NCBI GenBank assembly: GCA_016293975.1
Contig: JAEDCW010000059.1
Span: forward strand, 1-6,736
From: Clostridia bacterium
Lineage (GTDB): Bacteria > Bacillota > Clostridia > Christensenellales > CAG-138
Direction of reading: 5' to 3'
Length of the DNA stretch: 6,736 bases
Positions 1 through 5,511 of this stretch are shown here, piece by piece. Below the pieces are notes generated by a model that was not told the DNA's origin, did no database searches, and saw only the letters and a list, made by a program, of their open reading frames with translations. A program made the translations under genes and the position numbers. Position 1 is the stretch's first letter, and every line of letters begins with the position of its first letter.

Positions 1-87
1 AATGTATTATTATTACAATACAATTGTACAGAAACAACTCTTCTCTGTCAACCATTTCCATAAAAATAAGTTCTGTTAGTCAAATTA

Positions 88-115
88 ACAAAAAAAACGT
101 AATCGGCATACTATA
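88..115 (+). promoter_or_regulatory. Candidate mother-cell sporulation promoter for the cotJ operon
   Basis: CATACTATA at 107-115 fits the sigma-K -10 pattern CATAnnnTA exactly. Its first eight bases also match the sigma-E -10 (CATACAnT) at 7 of 8 positions. An AC at 88-89 lies 17 bp upstream, in the place of the sigma-K -35. A good sigma-E -35 at the usual 14-15 bp spacing is not present. Transcription would begin near 122, leaving a leader of about 30 nt before the cotJA ribosome-binding site. Mother-cell control agrees with what is known of cotJ operons, which in Bacillus subtilis depend on sigma-E. The choice between sigma-E and sigma-K is inference from short motifs. Confidence 0.5.
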
Positions 116-161
116 CACAAACTCAAATCGGCGCTTTTGCGTTAATCATCAAGGAGGTATT

Positions 162-437
162 ATGCACATGCATAGAAGGCGTAGGAATAGCTGCCCATGC
201 TATCCAAAGGCTAACAGCGTCCCCTGCAACGAAGTAAGGTCCTGCGATGTTTACACCAGCACCGCAAATCTCGTTGCCGCAGGTACTGCCGGAAATGCCG
301 TACACGACGACTGTCAACCACAGAAATGTCTCGCACAAATCAACTTTCAAGTCCAGGAGTACCGCACGGGATTATGTCCCAGACAGGCGCTTGACCAAGG
401 AACCATGTTCCCCGAACTGGTTCGCATATACAAGTAG
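162..437 (+). CDS. cotJA: Spore coat associated protein CotJA
   Basis: A 91-aa soluble, Cys-rich protein, first gene of a cotJABC-type operon that makes inner spore-coat components in the mother cell. The C-terminal half carries the CotJA signature: a QEYRTGLCPRQAL stretch, then GTMFPELVRIYK, matching the family pattern in which an AL..GT.FPEL block follows a conserved Y. The N-terminus begins MHMHRRRR and contains scattered Cys (NSCPCYPK, VPCNE, RSCDV). The frame is open back to position 24, but ATG 162 is chosen because AGGAGGT lies just upstream (152-158). ATG 168 is an equally plausible start with more usual spacing. The TAG stop at 435-437 overlaps the ribosome-binding site of cotJB, so translation of the two is likely coupled. 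Confidence 0.85.
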   Translation: MHMHRRRRNSCPCYPKANSVPCNEVRSCDVYTSTANLVAAGTAGNAVHDDCQPQKCLAQINFQVQEYRTGLCPRQALDQGTMFPELVRIYK

Positions 438-448
438 GAGGTACATAG

Positions 449-694
449 ATGGATAGAGGAAGATGCGAATTACAAACGAGAATCTATGAGACTCAATTCA
501 TCCTCGTAGAGCTGAATCTCTACTTGGACACACACCCCGAAGACGAAAACGCCAGAGCAGATTACTGTGCTTATTCCAAAGCTCTGAGAGAACTCATGGA
601 CACTTACGAAAGTAAGTATGGTCCGCTTATGAACTTCGGTCACTCCCCCGCCGCCGTCGGTAGCTGGGTTTGCTCCGAATGGCCTTGGGAATAA
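449..694 (+). CDS. cotJB: Spore coat protein CotJB
   Basis: An 81-aa protein of the CotJB family, about the usual full length. Diagnostic features are the helical ETQFILVELNLYLDTHPED stretch (about residues 11-29), the AYSKALRELMDTYESKYGPL stretch (about 44-63) and the C-terminal W-x-C-SEWPWE ending, which matches the conserved terminal PWPWE-like tail. It acts with CotJA and CotJC in the spore coat and is not catalytic as far as known. AGGAGG at 436-441 is placed 7 nt before the ATG. The stop at 692-694 is followed 12 nt later by the cotJC start, with GGAGGT at 696-701, so the three genes form one operon. Confidence 0.9.
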   Translation: MDRGRCELQTRIYETQFILVELNLYLDTHPEDENARADYCAYSKALRELMDTYESKYGPLMNFGHSPAAVGSWVCSEWPWE

Positions 695-706
695 TGGAGG
701 TAGAGT

Positions 707-1246
707 ATGTGGATTTATATGAAGAATCTTGAGTATCCGGTAAACATCACGACCCCTAACGTAAAAATGGCTAAGGCGCTTATGGCTCAATACGGAGGAC
801 CCGATTCCGAGCTTAGCGCGGCTACACGTTATTTGACACAGCGCTTTACAATGCCCGATGACAGAACCCGTGCAACGCTGAACGATATTGGCAGTGATGT
901 ATCAACTATGGCGCATTTCTTATGTGGACACCCCGCTATCTGTTGTATGTGCCAACGCATAGCTCCATTTATGAGACATAAGAATCAGATATACGTCGAT
1001 GTGATTGCGGTCATGCACCACCATGCGGTCGAGCATACCCCGATAGAACACATCGTCATAAACAAGCCCGCCTGCGATCTCATCTACAGCGGCGAAAGCG
1101 TCTTTTATCATTTTGTCCTTTTGGTTTGCCGCATTTCCCTGCAGGATTATGCTCTCTATCATGTGCTTGCAGTCTGCAATTTCTCTGTCGCACTTTTCAC
1201 GCACCACCATAAATTCGTCTTTGGTGATGCTACTACTCATATATAA
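707..1246 (+). CDS. cotJC: CotJC, 5' portion (native codons 1-61), interrupted by the element
   Basis: Residues 1-61 are the N-terminus of a CotJC/manganese-catalase-like coat protein. They begin MWIYMKNLEYPVNI, followed by QYGGPDSELSAATRYLTQRF, in which E35 matches the first metal-ligand Glu of Mn catalases. The family sequence stops after N-D-I at 889. The next Gly codon (890-892) contains the GG shared with the other junction. From 892 the frame simply runs through element DNA antisense to the recombinase gene and ends at 1246, so the 118-residue tail after Gly62 is not family sequence. Unexcised, the gene would give a 179-aa chimera with no diiron-type second Glu/His ligands and thus no expected catalase activity. 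The rest of the gene is at 6098-6562. Confidence 0.92.
   Translation: MWIYMKNLEYPVNITTPNVKMAKALMAQYGGPDSELSAATRYLTQRFTMPDDRTRATLNDIGSDVSTMAHFLCGHPAICCMCQRIAPFMRHKNQIYVDVIAVMHHHAVEHTPIEHIVINKPACDLIYSGESVFYHFVLLVCRISLQDYALYHVLAVCNFSVALFTHHHKFVFGDATTHI
869..918. other. attL: left junction of the element in cotJC
   Basis: The junction of chromosomal cotJC sequence (to 889) and element sequence. The shared dinucleotide GG is at 890-891. The element side carries the arm GTATCAACTATGGCGCATTT at 899-918, starting 7 bp after GG. This arm is the reverse complement, at 18 of 20 positions, of the arm at 6071-6090, which ends 7 bp before the GG at 6098-6099. Such symmetry around a 2-bp crossover is what a serine-integrase attP looks like once split. 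The recombinase stop codon (920-922) begins 2 bp beyond the arm. Confidence 0.85.
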
Positions 1247-2542
1247 GTCGATAAGGCGCCACTTTCGTTTCTCGGTATCGTCAATTCTCTGCCGTAAGCT
1301 ACTTTCCTCCACACACTCCGAATCTCCGGTGATCACATCCTCGATAGCTCTTTTGAGGTCGCGTAGAACACGCTCCGTATCCATTTCAAGACTCTGCATG
1401 ACGAGAAACATAATGTGCAGTGCGTCTTCATTGCGGATACTGTCCTGTTTGCAGCCCGTTTCGTTGCCCTCTGCGTCTATGTGCCTGCTCCCGTGCCGTG
1501 CCGATTCGTAACAGCGCCAGCATTTATACTGACTGCCGTCCTTGCGTTTGCGGGTCTTTGCCACAAAGCTACTGCCGCACTTGCCGCACTTGATTTTGCC
1601 CGAAAAGCAGAAGCGGTTGCTGTGTTTCGCCTTTCCCTCGGGTGATATAGCGCGGCTGTCCAGTATGTGTGCCGCCGTCTCAAACATCTCGCGTGACACG
1701 ATTGGCGTATGGTGGTCGCGGAGTATGACGAACTCCTCCTGTCCACGGTTATACTTTCTATCGTGTGAAAGGTAGTCGGGCGTGTAGGTCTTTTTCTGCA
1801 CAAGGTCACCACAGTATTTTTCGTTGCGCAGTATCCTCAGAATGGCAGTATTCGACCATTCATTGCAGTACATCGGGTCTATGCCCTCCTCTTTCAGTTC
1901 ACGGGCTATTACAAAGCAACCCTTCTTCTCATTTACGAACTTATCGAATATGCGCCGTACAATACTTGCGCCCTCCTCGTTGACGGTCATCCGCCCATCG
2001 CGCACGTCATATCCCAGCAGGCTGCGTCCAAATACCACACCCTGCTCCATCCGCCGCTTTTGCCCCCATTTGACACGTTCTGACGTCTTACGGCTCTCCT
2101 CCTGCGCAATCGAGGACATAATAGTGAGCCGTAATTCCGCGTCCGTATCGAGCGTATTGATGTTGTCGTTTAGGAATATAACGCCTATACCTCGCCTTTT
2201 AAGTTCACGGGTATAGCCGATGCTATCGAGGGTATTGCGGGCAAAACGGGAGATTTCCTTCGTTATTATGAGGTCAAGCTCGCCACGTCTTGCCGCTTCA
2301 ATCATACGGTTGAACGCCTTACGCTTCTTAGTGTTTGTGCCGGTCTTACCCTCATCTGCGAAAACATCCACCAGTTCCCAATTTGGTTCGCGCTCTATGT
2401 ATTGCCTGAAATACCGCTGTTGGTTTTCAAATGAATTCGCTTGATCCTCTCGGTCGGTAGATACGCGGCAGTACACCGCCACACGTTTTTTTGCCTCCGG
2501 CATCAGACGATTCGCGTTAAGTTCTTCATAGTTTTTAGTCAC
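920..2542 (-). CDS. Large serine recombinase (site-specific element excisionase/integrase)
   Basis: A 540-aa large serine recombinase. Counting from the GTG at 2542, the resolvase-type catalytic domain spans about 19-160, with RVAVYCRVSTD carrying nucleophile Ser28, ADEGKTGTN, and the ARNTLDSIGY and ELRLTIMSSIAQEES motifs. The recombinase DNA-binding domain follows (about 177-300: LLGYDVRDG through IVSREMFETA). A zinc ribbon has CxxC pairs at 319/322 and 341/344, plus C364. A coiled-coil-like region lies at about 415-470. All parts are intact. The GTG start is preferred because GAGAGG lies 10 nt upstream and TKNYEELNANRL resembles usual leaders of these enzymes; the frame stays open to a GTG at 2626, and ATG 2503 has no ribosome-binding site. 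It should act on the att sites at 869-918 and 6071-6120 by double-strand cleavage at the GG core and strand rotation. Confidence 0.93.
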   Translation of the reverse strand: MTKNYEELNANRLMPEAKKRVAVYCRVSTDREDQANSFENQQRYFRQYIEREPNWELVDVFADEGKTGTNTKKRKAFNRMIEAARRGELDLIITKEISRFARNTLDSIGYTRELKRRGIGVIFLNDNINTLDTDAELRLTIMSSIAQEESRKTSERVKWGQKRRMEQGVVFGRSLLGYDVRDGRMTVNEEGASIVRRIFDKFVNEKKGCFVIARELKEEGIDPMYCNEWSNTAILRILRNEKYCGDLVQKKTYTPDYLSHDRKYNRGQEEFVILRDHHTPIVSREMFETAAHILDSRAISPEGKAKHSNRFCFSGKIKCGKCGSSFVAKTRKRKDGSQYKCWRCYESARHGSRHIDAEGNETGCKQDSIRNEDALHIMFLVMQSLEMDTERVLRDLKRAIEDVITGDSECVEESSLRQRIDDTEKRKWRLIDLYMSSSITKDEFMVVREKCDREIADCKHMIESIILQGNAANQKDKMIKDAFAAVDEIAGGLVYDDVFYRGMLDRMVVHDRNHIDVYLILMSHKWSYALAHTTDSGVST

Positions 2543-2579
2543 AGTTTGCCATCCTCTCGGTTGATTTGAGCATAAGAAA

Positions 2580-2605
2580 ACACAGAGCATAGAGGGCGTC
2601 TGTGT
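2580..2605 (-). promoter_or_regulatory. Hairpin in the leader of the recombinase gene
   Basis: ACACAGA (2580-2586) and TCTGTGT (2599-2605) are perfect complements around a 12-nt loop. They lie 38 nt upstream of the preferred GTG start, between the small upstream gene and the recombinase. There is no T-run after the stem in the transcribed direction, so it is not an obvious terminator. It could stabilise the message or affect translation. The function is unknown. Confidence 0.4.
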
Positions 2606-2637
2606 CGATAATGCAATACCGAACACGAGGCTCGGTT

Positions 2638-2656
2638 GTTATAACGCATAACAATT
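2638..2656. promoter_or_regulatory. Palindrome TTGTTAT-AACGC-ATAACAA between the small gene and the recombinase gene
   Basis: A 7-bp inverted repeat with a 5-nt centre lies immediately after the stop codon of the small upstream gene (TGA at 2659-2657 on the minus strand). It is A/T-rich and has no following T-run. A protein-binding operator or an mRNA hairpin separating the two cistrons are both possible. Confidence 0.35.
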
Positions 2657-2842
2657 TCAGCTCTTAGCTTCGAGTTTCTCAAGGCATCGTTCAGCTTGTG
2701 AAATAGTCAAGATATTTCGCTTTACGAGCGCCTGCAAAATGGACTTTTGATAATTCAGCACAAACGGTGCGTAATCTTTAGTATCGAGCCTCGGTATCGG
2801 TTCGCCCGTATAGACATACGCCCGTGATTTCAGCCATAACAC
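2657..2842 (-). CDS. Small basic protein upstream of the recombinase; candidate excision cofactor
   Basis: About 58-61 residues, with a core reading KDYAPFVLNYQKSILQALVK then RNILTISQAERCLEKLEAKS. This is two predicted amphipathic helices, ending in a charged helix. I recognise the pattern as a short protein often seen beside clostridial serine recombinases but cannot name a family. It reads toward the recombinase and sits alone behind the sigma-E-like promoter at 2858-2887, so the two are probably co-transcribed. In Clostridioides difficile the skin recombinase needs a small directionality factor encoded in the element; this gene is the best candidate here, by inference. The start is odd: GTG 2842 overlaps the AAAGGGAGGT ribosome-binding site (2841-2850), the well-placed ATG 2837 is in another frame (19 codons), and the first usable in-frame codon is CTG 2833. 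Confidence 0.6.
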   Translation of the reverse strand: MLWLKSRAYVYTGEPIPRLDTKDYAPFVLNYQKSILQALVKRNILTISQAERCLEKLEAKS

Positions 2843-2857
2843 CTCCCTTTAATAATT

Positions 2858-2887
2858 AGTGTATTCGCAACTGTTTGTCCAGTATTA
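2858..2887 (-). promoter_or_regulatory. Sigma-E-like promoter for the small gene and recombinase
   Basis: Read on the minus strand, TAATACT (2887-2881) matches the Bacillus sigma-E -35 consensus KMATATT at 6 of 7 positions. AATACACT (2865-2858) matches the -10 consensus CATACAnT at 7 of 8. The spacer is 15 bp, within the 14-15 bp usual for sigma-E. Transcription would start near 2851, just before the AAAGGGAGGT ribosome-binding site. Mother-cell-specific expression of the recombinase is what a sporulation excision switch requires. The consensus is recalled from B. subtilis and the assignment is not experimentally supported here. Confidence 0.6.
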
Positions 2888-2910
2888 CCGTTTTGAACCA
2901 TTATAGCTTA

Positions 2911-3317
2911 TCAACTACCCTTTGCGTTGCACATCGTCACATAGACATGCCCCACTCCGAACAACACAGCAAAAACGACGAGCATCCAATGTCGGAGCAT
3001 AACGCCGCAAAGCAAGAATATAAGCGTTGGCAGTATGGCGAAGATCAGCGCATGAAAGAGCCCCTGCCTTTTAAAAAAATAAACCAGAACACCCAATAGG
3101 CAAGTAGCAACACGATGTTGCCAGTTATATAGACGATAAACCCTACGAGCGACGCAAAGCCGAATTCAACAAGCCCAATACTGAATACCACCAAGAACAT
3201 ACAGCCATAGCGCCCGATCTGCTCAATGACGTTCATCAGCTTGTCTGTACATTTATTTGTTTTGCTGCCATGCCGAATCGCCCATATGATGTTCGGGATA
3301 AACAGCAACACCAGCAT
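2911..3317 (-). pseudogene. Frameshifted, 5'-truncated integral membrane protein gene
   Basis: Two adjoining frames encode successive parts of one small membrane protein. The first (3317-3045) begins MLVLLFIPNIIWAIRHG and continues through hydrophobic segments (CMFLVVFSIGLVEFGFASLV, IVLLLAYWVFWFIF). The second (3096-2911) continues with KRQGLFHALIFAILPTLIFL and ends in GVGHVYVTMCNAKGS. The pieces join at a run of seven A on the plus strand (3073-3079, T7 in the message), so a one-base slip explains the break. In-frame codons before ATG 3317 read I-G-L-I-C-L-V as in relatives that start further upstream, but the frame then reaches TAA with no start codon, so the 5' end is also lost. Role unknown; related short membrane proteins of firmicutes are uncharacterised. 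Confidence 0.65.
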
Positions 3318-3561
3318 GACGAGACAAATTAATCCAATTCCGATTTGTTAACACACTTATTTCAGCGAGACCTTCTACCCTGCCTATAATATCCATATCC
3401 ACCCGCCCATTATGTGGTTGTTACGCTCACAGTTTATCACATGGTCTAAATGGTATCAATCTAACTTATTATCAGTTGTCTGTTCATAGCTTGGCGTGAT
3501 GTAATTATTAGAATGCGAATGTTGCTTTTATCTGGACGATAAGCTCCTATTTAGAGGAAAG

Positions 3562-4383
3562 ATGAAGAATCTTATTAAGGCGGTGCTTTTTATTTCGTTG
3601 CTTAGCTTGCTTTCCGGTCTGCTTTCAGGCTGTTTTTTGATAAACGGCAATGTGAAAGACGGCGATGGTATGGTCAACTTTAACGGCTGTTTTCTTGCAA
3701 TGTACGACGGCAAATGAAAAGGCACAGACGGTCGCTATACCATGACGTTTGACCAGTATCAACTCTTGCTTTCCCTTTACGGTGAGCAGGTGCTTGAGAC
3801 CAAGTTCAATATTTATGCGAAAGGCGGTGACACCAGCGTTCACAACGATATCGAGCTTGATAATAATGTAGTTGCCGCAGTAAATGTTGAGGCGACAATC
3901 AATAAGCTGTACAGCGAGAATGGGATGCTGTATATGGAACTTTGCTATGCGGACGGCCAAAGCGAAACAATCGTATTTGAAAAAGCGGATGAAGAAGAGC
4001 TATTGGACGGCTACCACGCATACGCGGATAACGAAGCGATCCTGTCTGCGATAACCGGCACATGGACAAGTGCAGATGGGCGCTATGTCATGCGTCTCAC
4101 GGAATATTACGAAATCACGATCACTCTGGACGAAGAGACCGTGCTCATCGGCTCTTTTGATTTTGCCTATTTACTTCCACGCGAGCCTGACGAGGACGAC
4201 GATATAGAGCTCAACGTAAGTGTCCATGAGCTTGTGCACAGCGACGGAACCGTTTTTGCCCGAATAAACAATCTTTACTACGATGCAAACGAAACGGCAG
4301 ATAAAATGATACTCGAGATTTACGATATGAACAGCAACAACGAAACCGTGGAGCTATGTAAAGTGGGTTCGTCTGACATATAA
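3562..4383 (+). pseudogene. Lipoprotein with two repeated domains, broken by an in-frame TGA
   Basis: ATG 3562, behind AGAGG (3553-3557), opens a lipoprotein signal: basic MKNLIK, a hydrophobic core, then the lipobox LLSGC with Cys24. The frame is open for 51 codons, hits TGA at 3715-3717 and then continues without a break to TAA at 4381-4383, 273 positions in all. The stop sits in YDGK-stop-KGTDGRYTM. A second copy of the same motif further on reads TGTWTSADGRYVM, so the TGA stands where the repeat has Trp, and a TGG-to-TGA change is the simple explanation. ATG 3742 has no ribosome-binding site, so the distal part is probably not made. The mature part would be an acidic, surface-tethered, beta-rich protein of unknown role. 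Confidence 0.75.
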
Positions 4384-4503
4384 GCTTACAGCACGGTTTT
4401 GGCAATATATGACTGGTTATAGCGTATGCGGATGACGACACGATTCAGCTTACAATAAAACGAAATTCTTTGGAGTAACATCTAAGATACAGATTTGATA
4501 GAG

Positions 4504-4528
4504 CCCTGCGGCTTATTCGCAGGGTTTT
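4504..4528 (+). terminator. Rho-independent terminator
   Basis: A perfect 7-bp G+C-rich stem, CCCTGCG (4504-4510) and CGCAGGG (4518-4524), closes a 7-nt loop and is followed by TTTT. It lies about 120 bp after the lipoprotein frame and would end that transcription unit. Confidence 0.75.
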
Positions 4529-4819
4529 ACGACTCTGACTATGAGATCGTAAACACAGATCGCAGGACTATATTGTCTTGATAGGCATTGCATACGGCAG
4601 TACTGGCTCTCGTATACTCAATGAAGACTTGATTTCCGTTATCGCAGAATGGCATAAGCGTCGATAAGCGGTCAGGCAACATGAAGCCGTTTGTCACCTA
4701 AAGGGCGTGACACTGCCGGAAAGTACAGACTGCTGACAAGTATCAGCGGGCATCGTATTCCGTAATACGAACATTTCGTAGATCATATTGAACGTGCGCA
4801 CGCTACCGCTTGCATTCTT
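4529..4819. other. About 290 bp without a supportable gene
   Basis: Short open stretches have a coding-like flavour but no start codon with a ribosome-binding site. One at about 4547-4666 reads ...YGSTGSRILNEDLISVIAEW... to a stop. A second, from about 4690, reads ...RLSPKGRDTAGKYRLL... to a stop near 4764. Together they suggest a decayed gene rather than a live one; I cannot name it. A palindrome, TCGTATT-CCGT-AATACGA, lies at 4753-4770. Confidence 0.4.
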
Positions 4820-4822
4820 ATG

Positions 4823-5047
4823 CTAGTGTTGTTTTTCGTTCTCTATTTTCTCCAACAAATACAGAATCAACTTCTGCGGCGTAGGTCTGTCGAAAAACGG
4901 CATGGCTGCCCAATATGCCCGAACCGCCGGATCCGGGTTGTTGTATCCCTCGTCTATTGCGCTTTGCATCTCATCTATGGCCTCTTGCTCTGTAACTCCT
5001 TCTTGCTTGGCTATATAGCTAATAATAGCGTTTATATCCTTATTCAT
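4823..5047 (-). CDS. Small cytosolic hypothetical protein (74 aa)
   Basis: It begins MNKDINAIISYIAKQEGVTEQEAI, continues AIDEGYNNPDPAVRAYWAAM and ends PTPQKLILYLLEKIENEKQH. It is acidic, has no membrane segment or signal, and consists of predicted helices. The pattern resembles a group of short clostridial proteins with a conserved NPDP-x5-W motif and a PTPEE-type C-terminal helix. I recall some carrying a weak 'Spo0A C-terminal' label but cannot verify it. ATG 5047 is chosen over the upstream in-frame start at 5074 because GTGAGGT lies 5-6 nt upstream. A sigma-A-like promoter (5081-5109) and a palindromic operator (5061-5071) precede it, and it is divergent from the XRE regulator, its likely controller. 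Function unknown. Confidence 0.72.
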   Translation of the reverse strand: MNKDINAIISYIAKQEGVTEQEAIDEMQSAIDEGYNNPDPAVRAYWAAMPFFDRPTPQKLILYLLEKIENEKQH

Positions 5048-5060
5048 TTTGACCTCACAA

Positions 5061-5071
5061 TATAGTCTATA
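5061..5071. promoter_or_regulatory. Operator TATAG-T-CTATA, copy 1
   Basis: A perfect 5-1-5 palindrome lying just downstream of the predicted start point (near 5074) of the 74-aa gene. The identical 11 bp recurs at 5449-5459 before bcp. The adjacent XRE-family gene is the probable binder. Binding here would block transcription by a roadblock or initiation mechanism. Confidence 0.6.
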
Positions 5072-5080
5072 CATAGCCTA

Positions 5081-5109
5081 ATAGTAGCATGTGTAGCCTA
5101 CATTGTCTA
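5081..5109 (-). promoter_or_regulatory. Sigma-A-like promoter of the 74-aa gene
   Basis: On the minus strand, TAGACA (5109-5104, 5 of 6 to TTGACA) and TACTAT (5086-5081, 4 of 6 to TATAAT) are separated by 17 bp. The heptamer TAGCCTA occurs at 5094-5100 inside the spacer and again at 5074-5080 at the start point, exactly 20 bp apart. Confidence 0.5.
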
Positions 5110-5152
5110 TTGCTTTCGGGTACCCTAAAGAAAAAAAAGAGGTGTCCGATAC

Positions 5153-5398
5153 ATGGAGAAGATAATACACACAGTCCAAAACAGGATCCAACAGCTTTGC
5201 GCCGAAAGAAACATCACAATAAACAAACTCGCTAATCTGAGCGCGCTGCCTCCGTCCTCTGTGAAAAACATTCTGTACGGGAAAAGCAAGAATCCAAAGC
5301 TGATTACAATCAAAATGCTATGCGACGGGCTTGGCATTACGCTTGGCGCGTTCTTCAGCACACCAAACTTTGACGCTTTGGAACAGGAAATAAAATAG
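5153..5398 (+). CDS. XRE-family helix-turn-helix transcriptional regulator
   Basis: An 81-aa single-domain Cro/C1-type DNA-binding protein. The domain fills most of the chain: an N-terminal helix (IIHTVQNRIQQLCAERN), the helix-turn-helix ITINKLANLSALPPSSVKNILYG (about residues 22-44), then TIKMLCDGLGITLGAFF and a C-terminal tail FDALEQEIK. No ligand or dimerisation domain is present. GAGGTG (5139-5144) is 8 nt upstream of the ATG. The gene lies between two copies of the palindrome TATAGTCTATA, one before the divergent 74-aa gene and one before bcp, which makes it the likely repressor of both. Family and DNA-binding role are clear; the regulon is inference. Confidence 0.88.
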   Translation: MEKIIHTVQNRIQQLCAERNITINKLANLSALPPSSVKNILYGKSKNPKLITIKMLCDGLGITLGAFFSTPNFDALEQEIK

Positions 5399-5405
5399 TA
5401 TTTCA

Positions 5406-5434
5406 TTGAGCTATCATGAGATGAATGATACAAT
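5406..5434 (+). promoter_or_regulatory. Sigma-A promoter of bcp
   Basis: TTGAGC (5406-5411, 4 of 6 to TTGACA) and TACAAT (5429-5434, 5 of 6 to TATAAT) are spaced 17 bp apart. Transcription would start near 5441, just before the palindrome at 5449-5459. It begins only a few bases after the XRE stop codon, so bcp need not depend on readthrough from the regulator gene. Confidence 0.6.
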
Positions 5435-5448
5435 CTACCATGTGAGCG

Positions 5449-5459
5449 TATAGTCTATA
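5449..5459. promoter_or_regulatory. Operator TATAG-T-CTATA, copy 2, before bcp
   Basis: An exact repeat of the 11-bp palindrome at 5061-5071, located at roughly +8 to +18 relative to the predicted bcp start point. The same placement relative to both promoters argues for repression by a shared dimeric regulator, most likely the XRE protein encoded between them. No PerR-type box (TTATAATnATTATAA-like) is visible. Confidence 0.6.
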
Positions 5460-5511
5460 TGTTCAATCAAAGCAGTTTAATTTGTGCACAGTACATATAG
5501 GAGGATTACAA

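Noticed and set aside
892..1246. C-terminal 118 residues of the 179-codon frame starting at 707, as part of a real coat protein
   Set aside because: They are the antisense of the recombinase gene and have no resemblance to CotJC; the native part ends at the GG of 890-891.
1113..2444. Plus-strand open frames across the recombinase gene
   Set aside because: They are shadows of the recombinase, with no ribosome-binding sites or recognisable domains.
2543..2626. GTG 2626 as the recombinase start
   Set aside because: No ribosome-binding site precedes it and the extra 28 residues do not look like the family. GTG 2542 has GAGAGG at suitable spacing.
3715..3717. TGA read as tryptophan (alternative code) or as selenocysteine
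   Set aside because: TGG is used for Trp throughout the other genes and TGA serves as the stop of the small gene at 2657. No selenocysteine context was seen and the aligned residue is Trp, so a nonsense change is simpler.
4687..4715. GTCAC...GTGAC hairpin as a terminator or riboswitch element
   Set aside because: It has only a 5-bp stem, no T-run and no recognisable riboswitch core.
5435..5511. PerR box controlling bcp
   Set aside because: No sequence close to TTATAATnATTATAA is present; the only palindrome is TATAGTCTATA.
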